Shown: positions 1-7,730 of the stretch, piece after piece | How the letters are laid out: the number at the start of each line of letters is the position of its first letter | How positions within the stretch are numbered: the stretch's first letter is position 1 | Assembly (NCBI GenBank): GCA_905233515.1 | Contig: CAJOEQ010000058.1 | Coordinates: 1 to 8,503 of the forward strand | Length of the DNA stretch: 8,503 nt | Reading direction: 5' to 3' | From: an uncultured Synergistales bacterium | GTDB lineage: Bacteria > Synergistota > Synergistia > Synergistales > Aminobacteriaceae | Made by a program: the position numbers and the translations under genes | The notes under the pieces: model-generated | Told to the model about the DNA's origin: nothing | Seen by the model: only the letters and a program-made list of their open reading frames with translations | The model's database searches: none

Positions 1-225
1 TAGGGAATAAAATTTTTTGCGGCTATATTGTTGAAAATGGGATAATAATTTGCGGATTCTATAAAAATTTTTAGCGAAATAATTAATTTTTTGCAGTAAT
101 AATAGGCGTGAATCGGCTGTATTATAAAATAGTGATATATAACATGAAAGAATGAAATTTTTTGCGTGAGTTATTATAAAATTATAAAATAAAATATATT
201 CATGAAAGAAGGATTTATTATAAAC
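1..225. other. AT-rich intergenic leader, no gene seen
   Basis: This stretch has no credible reading frame on either strand; stops are frequent and nothing resembles a protein domain. It is dominated by A/T runs and short words such as ATTATAAAAT. No convincing -35/-10 pair was found: TTGAAA at 31-36 has no good -10 at the right distance, and the TATAAA at 124-129 has no -35. The region does hold repeated words, listed separately, that continue into the start of the downstream gene. It probably contains the promoter and 5' untranslated region of the secreted-protein gene, but I cannot place them. Confidence 0.5.
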
Positions 226-246
226 ATGAAATCAAAATTTTTTGCG
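11..246 (+). repeat. Dispersed AATTTTTTGC(G) word, four copies
   Basis: The ten-base word AATTTTTTGC occurs at 11-20, 85-94, 156-165 and 236-245, about 71 to 80 bases apart; three of the four copies are followed by G. A shorter relative, AATTTGCGG, lies at 47-55. The last copy is coding: it spells Lys-Phe-Phe-Ala at the start of the signal peptide of the gene at 226. The near-regular spacing suggests leftover duplications of a gene start or a repeated control word. In such AT-rich DNA, chance contributes to the T-runs, but the shared GC ending makes chance alone less likely. Confidence 0.45.
121..212 (+). repeat. Imperfect direct repeat of a gene-start-like unit
   Basis: Two units align: 121-154 and 181-212. 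Each begins ATTATAAAAT, continues through an A/T-rich stretch and ends in CATGAAAGAA. A weaker third echo (ATTATAAACATGAAA) runs through the real start codon at 226. In the first unit the ATG at 144 is followed by a stop after three codons; in the second the ATG at 202 is open and in frame with the gene. This looks like a local duplication of the 5' end of the gene with the upstream copy decayed. Confidence 0.4.
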
Positions 247-941
247 ATTATTCTTATAATTCTTGTGAGTGCTAATACTGCATTCTCGAGTCAAGCAATT
301 GTTAATCCTGATAAAGATATTCACTCAGTTATAGGCGGGCTTTATTCGCTGGCACTTGCTGTAAATTTAAATAATAATATTAACCCTGATATAAATAATT
401 TACGGCGTTATTTCGTGAATGCTCCTGTAAATTCTCAAGTCTCACGCGTAAATGATTCTATATGGGTCGGCGTAAAACTCGCAAAAACTTCTACAGCTCG
501 GCATTATTTGCGTTCAAATTCACCGGAATTAAATATTACTGATTCACCTAATGGCTATTCATGGATGGGCGGGGATTTTGCGTGGCTGAAGGCTTGTGAT
601 ATTTCCGGGAAAAAATTAATTCCCATAAATCTTAAAATTTCGCGCGGAACTGGTAAAGATTCATCTATAATTTTTTTGAGCACCGACGGACAAAATACTT
701 GGTGGCAGGCGAACCCGGCACTAACTCAGCAGGCGGCAAATATGGCATTAAATAAATTCGGAGTAACGCACCTGAAGGAGTCGCAATCAGCATTTATGAA
801 TCAGTCAAGCCCTCACCAGTTGCAAGACCCCGAAAAATGCACGTAGGCAGCAATAACAGCGGTGATAGATCCGTTGCAGTCGGTGATGTCATGATTAACC
901 CGATTCCCAGTATTGGCGGCTCAAATAATTATGATTATTAA
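226..941 (+). CDS. Unrecognised secreted protein, apparently frameshifted near its C-terminus
   Basis: I do not recognise the family. I prefer the start at 226 over the in-frame ATG at 202: AGAAGGA (207-213) lies 12 bases ahead of 226, and this start gives a clean signal peptide (Lys at 2 and 4, a hydrophobic core at about 5-15, likely cleavage after Ser-Gln-Ala near residue 24). The mature part is polar and Asn-rich, with aromatic clusters such as YSWMGGDFAW (111-120) and NTWWQANP (157-164), and no catalytic motif I can name. Read straight through, it stops at 844-846. From 756 another frame is open to the TAA at 939-941 and reads much more naturally (SNAPEGVAISIYESVKPSP, later GDVMINPIPSIGG), with the AGA, GGC and TCA codons typical of the neighbours. 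One missing base near 760-762 would join KFG to SNAPEGV and give about 238 residues. It is probably exported to the periplasm or cell surface. No slippery heptamer is visible, so an indel is likelier than programmed shifting. Confidence 0.7.
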
Positions 942-950
942 ATTTTTATA

Positions 951-956
951 TATAAT
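951..956 (+). promoter_or_regulatory. Possible -10 element for galE
   Basis: A perfect TATAAT lies in the 47-base gap ahead of galE, 32 bases before its start codon. The -35 region is poor: ATTATG or TTATGA at about 928-934. The surrounding DNA is almost pure A/T, so a chance match is quite possible. Its position between the broken secreted-protein gene and a gene with a strong ribosome binding site makes a promoter here reasonable. Confidence 0.3.
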
Positions 957-972
957 TTATATAAGTTAATTC

Positions 973-979
973 AGGAGGT
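973..979 (+). promoter_or_regulatory. Strong Shine-Dalgarno site of galE
   Basis: AGGAGGT lies nine bases before the ATG at 989. It is the best ribosome binding site in the window and fixes the galE start. The two genes that follow galE have no comparable site. Confidence 0.85.
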
Positions 980-988
980 AATTTTTTC

Positions 989-1978
989 ATGTCAGTATTA
1001 ATTTGCGGTGGAGCTGGCTATATCGGCTCGCATAATGTAAGAGCTTTTCAGGAACACGGCGAAGATGTCATAATAATTGACAGCTTAGAATTAGGCCATA
1101 AAGAGTCAATCCCTGAAGGCACAAAATTTTATCATGGCGATATTCGCGACGGAGCATTACTTGATAAGATTTTCGCTGAAAACAATGTAGAAGCAGTAAT
1201 ACATTTTTGCGCTTATTCTTTAGTCGGTGAGAGCGTCGAGAAACCTTTAAAATATTTCGATAACAACGTCGGCGGCATGATAAGTCTTTTAGAGTCAATG
1301 CAGCGAAATAATATCGGTAAAATAATTTTCTCGTCAACTGCGGCAACTTATGGCGAACCTAAAAGAGTCCCCATTTTAGAGACTGATGAGACTAACCCGA
1401 CAAACCCTTACGGTGAAAGCAAGCGCATAATGGAAAAAATGATGCACTGGGTCAGTTTACAGCACAAAATAAAATATGTCTCACTGCGTTATTTCAATGT
1501 TGCAGGAGCTTGGCATGACGGCTCAATCGGTGAAGATCACAGGCACGAGACTCATTTAATCCCGTTAATTTTGCAAGTCCCATTAGGTAAACGCAATCAT
1601 GTTACAGTCTACGGCGATGATTACCCGACTAAAGACGGCACATGTATACGCGATTATATTCACGTTGAGGATTTAGCGAGGGCTCATATTTTAGCACTTG
1701 AATATTTGCGCAAGGGCGGAGAGAGCGACATATTTAATTTAGGCAGCGGCGACGGTTATTCAGTAATGGAGATGATAAACGCAGCAAGACAGGCAACGGG
1801 GCTTGATATTCCTGTAGAAATCGGCGAAAGAAGAGCAGGCGACCCGGCAAGACTCATAGCTGACAGCACAAAAGCTCATGAAATTTTGCGCTGGTATCCT
1901 GAAATTACAAAAATGGAAGATATTATTGCTACTGCTTGGAAGTGGCATAAATCACACCCGAACGGTTACGCTTCATAA
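989..1978 (+). CDS. galE: UDP-glucose 4-epimerase GalE
   Basis: Interconverts UDP-glucose and UDP-galactose in the cytoplasm with tightly bound NAD, supplying sugar nucleotides for galactose use and for surface polysaccharide. It is a full-length (329 aa) extended short-chain dehydrogenase. The NAD-binding GGAGYIGSH is at 7-15, the acidic residue ending the second beta strand is D31, the SSTAATYGEP block is at 115-124, and the catalytic pair is in YGESK (Tyr141, Lys145), all with family spacing. RYFNVAGA (167-174) and CIRDYIHVEDLA (219-230) are further GalE hallmarks. The start is set by the strong Shine-Dalgarno site. The stop is nine bases before the PAS/GGDEF gene, so it probably heads a three-gene transcript with rsmA. 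Other 4-epimerases (for example acting on UDP-GlcNAc or UDP-glucuronate) share these motifs, so the substrate is the least certain part. Confidence 0.95.
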   Translation: MSVLICGGAGYIGSHNVRAFQEHGEDVIIIDSLELGHKESIPEGTKFYHGDIRDGALLDKIFAENNVEAVIHFCAYSLVGESVEKPLKYFDNNVGGMISLLESMQRNNIGKIIFSSTAATYGEPKRVPILETDETNPTNPYGESKRIMEKMMHWVSLQHKIKYVSLRYFNVAGAWHDGSIGEDHRHETHLIPLILQVPLGKRNHVTVYGDDYPTKDGTCIRDYIHVEDLARAHILALEYLRKGGESDIFNLGSGDGYSVMEMINAARQATGLDIPVEIGERRAGDPARLIADSTKAHEILRWYPEITKMEDIIATAWKWHKSHPNGYAS

Positions 1979-1987
1979 AATAAAATT

Positions 1988-3241
1988 ATGAGTATTTGGA
2001 GCGGAATTCTTGACAGCTGCCCCGGCCTTCTGTGCTGTGTTGTGAATCTCAAAGGCAGATTACTTCATGCTACTAATGGATATAAGACTGCTGCTTTGAG
2101 ATTATTCGGTCATAAGTGCGAGGACGGGAGCAATTACCCGCCTATGATTACGGATTTAGATAGAGCCTTGCATGATTTATTAATGGCTGCATGTCTCGGA
2201 CACACTGACGCTTTAGAAGTCAGCGAGGATGATAAAATCTGGGAGATAACAGCATCGCCGCTGAATGTCGATAATAATGGAATTGTCGGAGTCGTCCTGA
2301 AAATTTCTCCGAGTATAAATGCGACTCAAAATCAGCCCGCAATAATTCAAAGCAACCCCGATATATTGAATTCTGTACCGTTTAGAGCTGGAGTCGTTGA
2401 TTTAGACGGGATATTTTTAGCAGTTAATAAATTTCTCGCGTCTTCAGCAAAAATTAATTTCGCCGGTAAAAATATTTTAGATTTCGTTGACGGTGAAGAA
2501 ATCAGCTCAAAACTTGCAGATATTATTAACAAGCGCGCCGGAAGTCTTGAGTGTCAAATGTTTGAGCTTAAAGCAGAACAAAATTTTTTCTCCTTTAGTG
2601 ACTCTGATTATCTTGACAAGGAATTTAACGAGATTTCAAGCCCTGACTCAGATTTTAGAATTATAAATATTCACGCAAGCCCAATAGACTGGAACGGAAA
2701 TGATTCAGTAATGTTGACATTTGAAGACGTTACAAGCCTAAATAAAACACGTGAACAGCTAAGAAAGATTTTAACGTTTGAGAATCATACGGGCGTATTG
2801 AATAAAAGGGGACTCGAGCATGTTATTTTACGTGATTTATCAAACGCGATAAAGCAGGCCGGACAATTAAGTCTAATAATGCTGAATATAGATAATCTCA
2901 AGCAAATTAACGAGGACTCGGGCTTTATGTCAGGTAATAGATTAATGCGTGATTTTGTGAGGGGGACTCAAAAAATTTTATCGAATCGCGGCAAAAATAG
3001 CACATTTGGACGATGGAGCACTCACGAGTTTATGATTTTGTCTGAATGTTCGGGGGCGGCTGCTGTAGTTCTCGCTAATGATATTCGAAATCGAGTAGAC
3101 GGCATGAAAATAAGCGCGGGGGTTGCTGATATAAACTCTGAAATTTATCCCGGAGTCAATGACCTTATCGGAGCAGCTTATGACGCAATGACTCAGGCGA
3201 AAAGAGACGGCGGAAATAAAACGATTCTGGCTCGTGTATAA
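1988..3241 (+). CDS. Tandem-PAS protein with degenerate GGDEF domain
   Basis: A 417-residue, probably cytoplasmic signalling protein with no signal peptide or membrane segment. Residues about 5-107 and 125-250 look like two PAS-type sensor modules; the second ends in VMLTFEDVTSLNKTREQL, the usual PAS-to-coiled-linker exit. Residues about 258-417 have the outline of a GGDEF (diguanylate cyclase) domain: HTGVLNKRGLE (267-277) for the DxLTGLxNRR region, LNIDNLKQIN for LDIDxFKxIN, and AAYDAMTQAKRDGGNKT (396-412) at the end. The active site is altered: the signature reads R342-W-S-T-H-E-F348, so Gly-Gly-Asp became Ser-Thr-His, and the first metal-binding Asp is Asn300. No RxxD inhibitory site is present where expected. 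I infer it does not make cyclic-di-GMP and may act as a receptor, GTP-binding switch or protein partner. The start has no Shine-Dalgarno site and lies nine bases after the galE stop, suggesting translational coupling. Confidence 0.85.
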   Translation: MSIWSGILDSCPGLLCCVVNLKGRLLHATNGYKTAALRLFGHKCEDGSNYPPMITDLDRALHDLLMAACLGHTDALEVSEDDKIWEITASPLNVDNNGIVGVVLKISPSINATQNQPAIIQSNPDILNSVPFRAGVVDLDGIFLAVNKFLASSAKINFAGKNILDFVDGEEISSKLADIINKRAGSLECQMFELKAEQNFFSFSDSDYLDKEFNEISSPDSDFRIINIHASPIDWNGNDSVMLTFEDVTSLNKTREQLRKILTFENHTGVLNKRGLEHVILRDLSNAIKQAGQLSLIMLNIDNLKQINEDSGFMSGNRLMRDFVRGTQKILSNRGKNSTFGRWSTHEFMILSECSGAAAVVLANDIRNRVDGMKISAGVADINSEIYPGVNDLIGAAYDAMTQAKRDGGNKTILARV

Positions 3242-3244
3242 ATT

Positions 3245-4009
3245 ATGAAGGCTTTAAAACGTTTCGGACAAAATTTTTTAATTGACAGAAATATTTTAGC
3301 TTTCATGATTTCGCGTGCTGATTTGAACGAGTCAGACTGCATATTAGAAATAGGCGCGGGACATGGAGTCTTAACGCGTGAAATTCTCTCACAAAAAATT
3401 AAATGTCTTCATTCTATAGAGCTTGACGAGAGATTACGCCCTGAGCTTGAAAATTTAGCAGAAAATAGCCCGGCCTTGAGTCTTCACTGGTCAGACGCTG
3501 TAAAATTTAATTATGACTCTTTAAATCCATTTCCTGAAAAAATAATCGCTAATATTCCATATAATATAACGACTCCGCTGATTTATGAGTTAATAAAGCA
3601 TTCAGGAATAAAATATTATTTGTTAATGCTTCAGAAGGAGTCAGCAGAAAGACTCACGGCCAAGCCCGACACTAAAGCGCGTTATCCTTTAGGAATAATT
3701 ATAGAATTAATGGGAAGTGCTGAAATAATACATAAAGTTCCCCGAAATTGTTTCAGGCCGATTCCAAAGGTTGACTCTGCACTTGTCGAGATAAGAATAA
3801 ATAAAAATTTTGAGCTTTCCCGAGATAAATTATTTATTGAATTCCTGCACAGGGCATTTACTCACAGAAGGAAGACTCTATTAAATAATTTGCGAGGCTT
3901 TATGAATATAGACGATTGGCGGGAGATTTTGCAAGATTGCGCGAGTCTTAGAGCTGAAGACTTAACCGGCGAAAAATGGCTTGAGATATATTATCATTTG
4001 ACAAAATAA
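3245..4009 (+). CDS. rsmA: 16S rRNA (adenine1518/1519-N6)-dimethyltransferase RsmA/KsgA
   Basis: Transfers four methyl groups from S-adenosylmethionine to two adjacent adenines in the 3' terminal hairpin of 16S rRNA, a late step and checkpoint in small-subunit assembly. All family landmarks are present in 254 residues: KRFGQNFLID (5-14), the SAM-binding EIGAGHGVLT (35-44), acidic E59 in SIELDERL, D84, the catalytic-site NIPY (103-106), LMLQKESAERL (127-137), PIPKVDSAL (172-180) and the C-terminal FTHRRKTLLNNLRG (205-218). The N-terminal extension before KRFGQNF is very short, making it slightly smaller than enterobacterial KsgA. The start lies three bases after the previous stop with no evident Shine-Dalgarno site, so translation probably depends on upstream ribosomes. 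Its last codons carry the -35 element of the tRNA promoter. Loss of this enzyme gives kasugamycin resistance in well-studied bacteria. Confidence 0.95.
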   Translation: MKALKRFGQNFLIDRNILAFMISRADLNESDCILEIGAGHGVLTREILSQKIKCLHSIELDERLRPELENLAENSPALSLHWSDAVKFNYDSLNPFPEKIIANIPYNITTPLIYELIKHSGIKYYLLMLQKESAERLTAKPDTKARYPLGIIIELMGSAEIIHKVPRNCFRPIPKVDSALVEIRINKNFELSRDKLFIEFLHRAFTHRRKTLLNNLRGFMNIDDWREILQDCASLRAEDLTGEKWLEIYYHLTK

Positions 4010-4025
4010 TAAAATTTGATATTAT
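3998..4025 (+). promoter_or_regulatory. Probable sigma-70 promoter of the tRNA-Val gene
   Basis: A perfect -35 TTGACA at 3998-4003 is followed after 16 bases by TATTAT at 4020-4025 (an overlapping TTATAC at 4022-4027 would give 18). Transcription would begin about 4032-4034, roughly a dozen bases before the tRNA 5' end at 4046, as expected for a short-leader tRNA gene. The -35 overlaps the last codons of rsmA. This is the best promoter match in the window. Confidence 0.6.
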
Positions 4026-4045
4026 ACAAGGCGTTTTGCCTATCT

Positions 4046-4117
4046 GGGTGGTTAGTTCAGAGGTAGAACGCTTCCTTGACACGGAAGAGGTCAGAAGTTC
4101 GATTCTTCTATCACCCA
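4046..4117 (+). tRNA. tRNA-Val, anticodon GAC
   Basis: The sequence folds as a complete cloverleaf: acceptor stem GGGTGGT (4046-4052) with ATCACCC (4110-4116), including one G-U pair; D stem GTTC (4055-4058) with GAAC (4066-4069); anticodon stem CTTCC (4071-4075) with GGAAG (4083-4087) around the loop TTGACAC, anticodon GAC at 4078-4080; five-base variable region; T stem AGAAG (4093-4097) with CTTCT (4105-4109) around TTCGATT. The discriminator is A4117. The 3' CCA is not encoded (TCA follows), so it must be added by CCA-adding enzyme. GAC reads the valine codons GUC and GUU. It stands alone, with its own promoter and terminator. Confidence 0.95.
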
Positions 4118-4133
4118 TCAAGAGAGAATGTCA

Positions 4134-4161
4134 AGTCTGCTGAAATAAGCAGGCTTTTTTT
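4134..4161 (+). terminator. Intrinsic terminator after tRNA-Val
   Basis: AGTCTGCT (4134-4141) pairs with AGCAGGCT (4148-4155), with one U-G pair, around the six-base loop GAAATA. A run of seven T begins at 4155. It starts 17 bases beyond the tRNA and separates it from the tolC operon. Confidence 0.9.
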
Positions 4162-4207
4162 GTGCGCGGCAAATATAATAAATCACAAATTTTTCATAAA
4201 TATTAAC

Positions 4208-4213
4208 TATACT
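4208..4213 (+). promoter_or_regulatory. Candidate -10 element for the tolC operon
   Basis: The gap from 4162 to 4285, between the tRNA terminator and the tolC start, must hold the operon promoter. TATACT at 4208-4213 is a fair -10 match and would leave a leader of about 65 bases, but no recognisable -35 lies 16-18 bases upstream. A second TATACT at 4262-4267 would start transcription in the ribosome binding site, so it is less likely. Confidence 0.22.
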
Positions 4214-4285
4214 GACCTAGTGAAAGTTAAGATAAAATTAATTTTCATGATGTCAATTTTTTATACTAAATCGGGAGCGTTTTTT

Positions 4286-5572
4286 ATGCGCAAAATATTA
4301 TTTATAGTCGCGTTTATATTTTTATCGGCAAATCTTGCAATGAGTCAAGAAATTTCTGCGTTATCTCTTGAAGAGTGTTTAACTCTTGCACTGACAAATC
4401 ACCCGTCTTTACGGAAAACTAAGGCAGCTACACAGGATCTAATAGCCCAGCTTGAGTCTCTACGTGCAAATAATAGAGTTAAAGTAAATCTCTCAGGTTC
4501 AGCAGGAGCAAGAGGCAATTTTCAATACTGGGACAATAACACGGACTCCGGCAATTTATCACTAACAGCAAGTAAAATTTTATATGACACCGGGCAAAAT
4601 AAATTATTGAAGGAAATCAGACAAGAAAGTATTTTAGCTTCAACTGAAACAGAAAAATATCAACAAATCACAGTCGCTGCAAATGCGAAAAAAGCCTATT
4701 ATGATTTAGTCCTGAAAATTTTAAATCGTGATGTCGAACGCGAAAAAGTTGCAAGCTTAGAGGAGCAGTTAAGGAACGCTCAAGGATTTTACGATGTCGG
4801 CGAGAAGGCATTAATTGACGTAACTAAGGCAAAATCAGATTTAGCAGCTGCCCGAGTCTCCTTAATGAGAGCTGAGAATGATATTTTAGTCTCACAAGAA
4901 AATTTGCGGGTTGCTATGGGTACTGATATAGAAGGAGTCTTTAATATTTCGCTGTCAAGTGAGTTATTATTACCTGAAATCCTAGACAACACGAATGAAT
5001 TAATAGATATTGCTTTACAGGACAGACCGGACTATAAAAAATTGCTTCACGACGTTAAAGGCGGCGAATTATCTATAAAGAGTGCTGCACGTTCAAATTC
5101 AGCGACTATAACGACATCAGCCGGGGCTACTTGGTCAAAATCTGAAGGCAATAACCCGACTCGTGAATATACAGTAAATTTAAATCTTAATGTTCCCATT
5201 GTTGACGGCGGAACGACTAAGGCAGCAATTGAATCAGCCCGCGCAAGACTTGACTCGACTCTTGCAGATGTTGACAGCGCAAAACAGCAAATTATTCAAA
5301 GCGTAAGGACTTCAGTATTAAATCTCAAGTCAGCAATAAATACCGTGAAATCTTCAGAAGAGGCCGTAAAATACTCAGAAGAAAATTTGACTCTTGCAAG
5401 AGGCCGCTATGAAGTCGGAGTCGGTGATTCCCTAGAAGTCAGCAATGCCGTATCAAGTCTAGCAAGCGCGAGATATACATATTATCAGGCATTATATAAC
5501 GCTCAAGCGGCAAGAGTAGATTTAGACTCAGCACTTGGCCATTTACCCGGCGAAATTGAAGGCAAAATTTAA
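4286..5572 (+). CDS. TolC-family outer-membrane efflux protein
   Basis: Forms the trimeric outer-membrane channel and periplasmic tunnel of a tripartite export system, here presumably with the adaptor and ATPase encoded downstream. The start at 4286 is chosen because GGGAG (4273-4277) lies eight bases upstream and the protein then opens with a signal peptide (Arg2, Lys3, hydrophobic 4-17, likely cut near AMS-QE at 18-22). Any earlier in-frame start would run into the tRNA terminator or tRNA. The 428 residues show the two-fold repeat of the family: LSLEECLTLALTNHPSLRKTKA (27-48) opens the first half and the second runs from about 230. GRYEVGVGDSLEVSNA (373-388) followed by a long helix to VDLDSALG (411-418) is the typical C-terminal half-repeat. 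Long Ala/Ser/Gln-rich helices match the coiled-coil barrel. The stop is one base before the PHP gene. The exported substrate cannot be read from the sequence. Confidence 0.92.
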   Translation: MRKILFIVAFIFLSANLAMSQEISALSLEECLTLALTNHPSLRKTKAATQDLIAQLESLRANNRVKVNLSGSAGARGNFQYWDNNTDSGNLSLTASKILYDTGQNKLLKEIRQESILASTETEKYQQITVAANAKKAYYDLVLKILNRDVEREKVASLEEQLRNAQGFYDVGEKALIDVTKAKSDLAAARVSLMRAENDILVSQENLRVAMGTDIEGVFNISLSSELLLPEILDNTNELIDIALQDRPDYKKLLHDVKGGELSIKSAARSNSATITTSAGATWSKSEGNNPTREYTVNLNLNVPIVDGGTTKAAIESARARLDSTLADVDSAKQQIIQSVRTSVLNLKSAINTVKSSEEAVKYSEENLTLARGRYEVGVGDSLEVSNAVSSLASARYTYYQALYNAQAARVDLDSALGHLPGEIEGKI

Positions 5573-5573
5573 G

Positions 5574-6422
5574 ATGATAGATTTGCATATACACTCAAAT
5601 TTTTCTGATGGGACTGACTCAATTAGTGAATTATTAGCGAAAATTTTAGAGTCAAGAATAAATATTTTTGCCCTGACAGATCATGACACTATAACGGGCG
5701 CGCTCAAAATTCGCGAATTAATACCCGACAATATAAAATTTTCCCATGGTATAGAGTTCTCATGCATAGCAAATAACGGCAAATGCCATATACTGGGCTT
5801 GAATTATGACGAGAATAATAAAATTTTCCAGGAGGCTTTGAATATCGGCGAAAATTTAAGACATGAGAAATTTTTTAAACGGGTCAAATTATTGCGTGAT
5901 AAATTCGCGATTACTTTCACAGATAAAGAGATAGACTCGCTTTTAAAGATTCCCAGCGTCGGCAAACCTCATTTAGCAAATTTAATAGTTTCTAAGGGAC
6001 TCGCAAATAATATAACTGAGGCGATAAAAAATTTTATTAATCCTTGCAAAACAGGAATCGACCGAATCAGCGCAGAACTTGCAATAAAAGCTATTATCAA
6101 ATCAGGCGGCGCGGCGGTATGGGCTCATCCTTTAGGCGGTGAAGGTGAAAGCGAACTTTCACGCGAAAAATTTTTAATTATACTCGACGAGCTTATTTCA
6201 TATGGAATAAACGGGCTTGAATGCTATTACTCAAAATATAGTCTCGGAAAATGCGAGTCTCTTGCTGAAATTGCCCGCGAAAAGAATTTATTTATTTCAG
6301 GAGGCAGCGACTATCACGGCAAAAATAAAGCAATCCCGCTCGGGAAGTTGAACGCAGAAAATATAATTATTAATCCTGAAAAACTCACAATCTTAAATTT
6401 TTTATTAAATAAAGGAGTGTAG
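5574..6422 (+). CDS. PHP-family metal-dependent phosphoesterase (RNase AM / TrpH-like)
   Basis: A 282-residue cytoplasmic enzyme of the polymerase-and-histidinol-phosphatase fold. Starting at 5574 places MIDLHIHSNFSDGT at the exact N-terminus, as usual for the family; GAAGG at 5558-5562 is a plausible binding site, and the gene begins one base after the tolC stop. The metal-binding set is complete: H5 and H7 (HIH), D12, TDHD (35-38), E61 (HGIEFSC), H72, H133 (GKPHLAN), H185 (AVWAHPLG), and D246 with H248 (GGSDYHG). This pattern fits the YciV/RnnA group, whose characterised members cleave 3',5'-nucleoside bisphosphates and trim short 5' RNA ends. That activity is inferred from the family. Its position between tolC and the adaptor gene is unusual, and I see no feature linking it to transport. 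The C-terminus contains AAAGGAG at 6411-6417, a possible but distant ribosome binding site for the next gene. Confidence 0.9.
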   Translation: MIDLHIHSNFSDGTDSISELLAKILESRINIFALTDHDTITGALKIRELIPDNIKFSHGIEFSCIANNGKCHILGLNYDENNKIFQEALNIGENLRHEKFFKRVKLLRDKFAITFTDKEIDSLLKIPSVGKPHLANLIVSKGLANNITEAIKNFINPCKTGIDRISAELAIKAIIKSGGAAVWAHPLGGEGESELSREKFLIILDELISYGINGLECYYSKYSLGKCESLAEIAREKNLFISGGSDYHGKNKAIPLGKLNAENIIINPEKLTILNFLLNKGV

Positions 6423-6431
6423 AATTATAAA

Positions 6432-7730
6432 ATGTTAGCAGGAATCAAAAAATTAATCATTCTTGCAATTATAGCCGCCTTAGGTTATGGAGCATATTAT
6501 TATTTTTTCCATGAAACGCCGGTAACTTATGGATTGACTACTCAGCCGATTTCACGCGGTGATATAATTTCAACAGTTACAGCAACTGGAGAATTAAACG
6601 CAATTAGTGTTGTAGAAGTCGGCACTCAAGTATCAGGCATCGTAAAAGAATTATACGTAGATTATAATTCAGTCGTTAAAGCCGGCCAGTTAATAGCTCT
6701 GATAGATTTGAGTGACGCAGAGGCAAATTTACTAGCAATGCAGGCAAATGTTTCAAGTGCTCAGGCCTCATTAAGTAACGCAGAAGCACAATTAAAGCGC
6801 AATCAAGAATTATTACGCCGCAATTTAATAGCTCGCAGTACAGTTGACACAAGCGCGACAGATGTAGCAGTAAGACGGGCAGCATTGAGAGACGCACGCG
6901 CAAAAGTAGCACAGGGGAAAGTCGCAGTCGAACGGGCAAAAACTAATCTGGGCTATACTCGTATAACTTCTCCGGTTAATGGCATAGTAATTGACAAAAA
7001 AGTTGAAGCCGGTCAAACTGTTGCGTCAAGTTATCAGACTCCGACTCTATTCAAAATCGCTCAGGATCTCGCAAAAATGAAAATCGAGACAAAAGTAGAT
7101 GAGGCCGATATAGGAACAGTTAAAGAGGGTCAAAAAGTTACTTTCAGAGTCGACGCATTCCCTGATGAAGAATTTAACGGAAAAGTCGTTCAAGTCAGAA
7201 TCGCCCCGTCTACTACTGATAATGTAGTAACTTATACGGTTATAATTCACGTTGATAACCCTGATTTAAAGCTCAAGCCGGGAATGACTGCAAATGTTTC
7301 AATTGAGACAGCAAAGGCCGAGAATGTTTTAAGAATTCCTGTAGCTGCTTTGAGATTTACCCCGCCTGAAGATTTATTAAAGACTATTTCATTTGACAGA
7401 AGTATTTTAACGATGAGAAAGACTCTTGACAGCGGGACTCTTTGGCCTGAACATGACGGGATTATGATGCGTCCAGTTAGAGTCGAGACGGGAATAACTG
7501 ACGGGCGATTTGTTGAATTAGTCAAGGAAATTCGCGAGTCAAGACCGCCGAGACCTGACAATCAAGCAAATCAAGCAAGACCAGCAAGAGAGCCGCGAAA
7601 TGTTTTACAGGAAAATACGAATCTCGTAATAAATGCTCAAGCAGGAGTTAAAACAGGCACAACAACAAGAGGCGGACTCATGGGTGCACCTAGAGGGCCA
7701 AGACCGGGCGGCGGTGGAGGTCCCAGATAA
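6432..7730 (+). CDS. MacA/HlyD-type periplasmic adaptor subunit of an efflux system
   Basis: Links an inner-membrane ABC transporter to the TolC channel. The 432 residues show an N-terminal membrane anchor (about 6-26, after basic KK at 6-7), not followed by a lipobox. Next come the first lipoyl half with GTQVSGIVKELYVDYNSVVKAGQ (64-86), an alpha-helical hairpin rich in Ala, Gln and Arg (about 95-172), the second lipoyl half YTRITSPVNGIVIDKKVEAGQTV (175-197), the beta-barrel with KLKPGMTANVSI (280-291), and a membrane-proximal domain with VRVETGITDGRFVEL (349-363). This order is that of MacA. Odd features are an Arg/Pro-rich stretch at about 369-389 and a Gly/Pro/Arg tail (GAPRGPRPGGGGGPR, 418-432). 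The tail codons also supply the ribosome binding site of the ATPase gene, whose ATG overlaps this stop by one base. AAAGGAG (6411-6417) is 14 bases from the start, longer than ideal. A HlyD-like adaptor of another exporter remains possible. Confidence 0.92.
   Translation: MLAGIKKLIILAIIAALGYGAYYYFFHETPVTYGLTTQPISRGDIISTVTATGELNAISVVEVGTQVSGIVKELYVDYNSVVKAGQLIALIDLSDAEANLLAMQANVSSAQASLSNAEAQLKRNQELLRRNLIARSTVDTSATDVAVRRAALRDARAKVAQGKVAVERAKTNLGYTRITSPVNGIVIDKKVEAGQTVASSYQTPTLFKIAQDLAKMKIETKVDEADIGTVKEGQKVTFRVDAFPDEEFNGKVVQVRIAPSTTDNVVTYTVIIHVDNPDLKLKPGMTANVSIETAKAENVLRIPVAALRFTPPEDLLKTISFDRSILTMRKTLDSGTLWPEHDGIMMRPVRVETGITDGRFVELVKEIRESRPPRPDNQANQARPAREPRNVLQENTNLVINAQAGVKTGTTTRGGLMGAPRGPRPGGGGGPR
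7716..7721 (+). promoter_or_regulatory. Shine-Dalgarno site of the ATPase gene inside the adaptor's glycine tail
   Basis: GGAGGT lies eight bases before the ATG at 7730 and is read in the adaptor frame as part of the poly-glycine codons. The ATG shares its A with the adaptor stop codon (TAATG), so the two proteins are probably made by coupled translation in a fixed ratio. Confidence 0.8.
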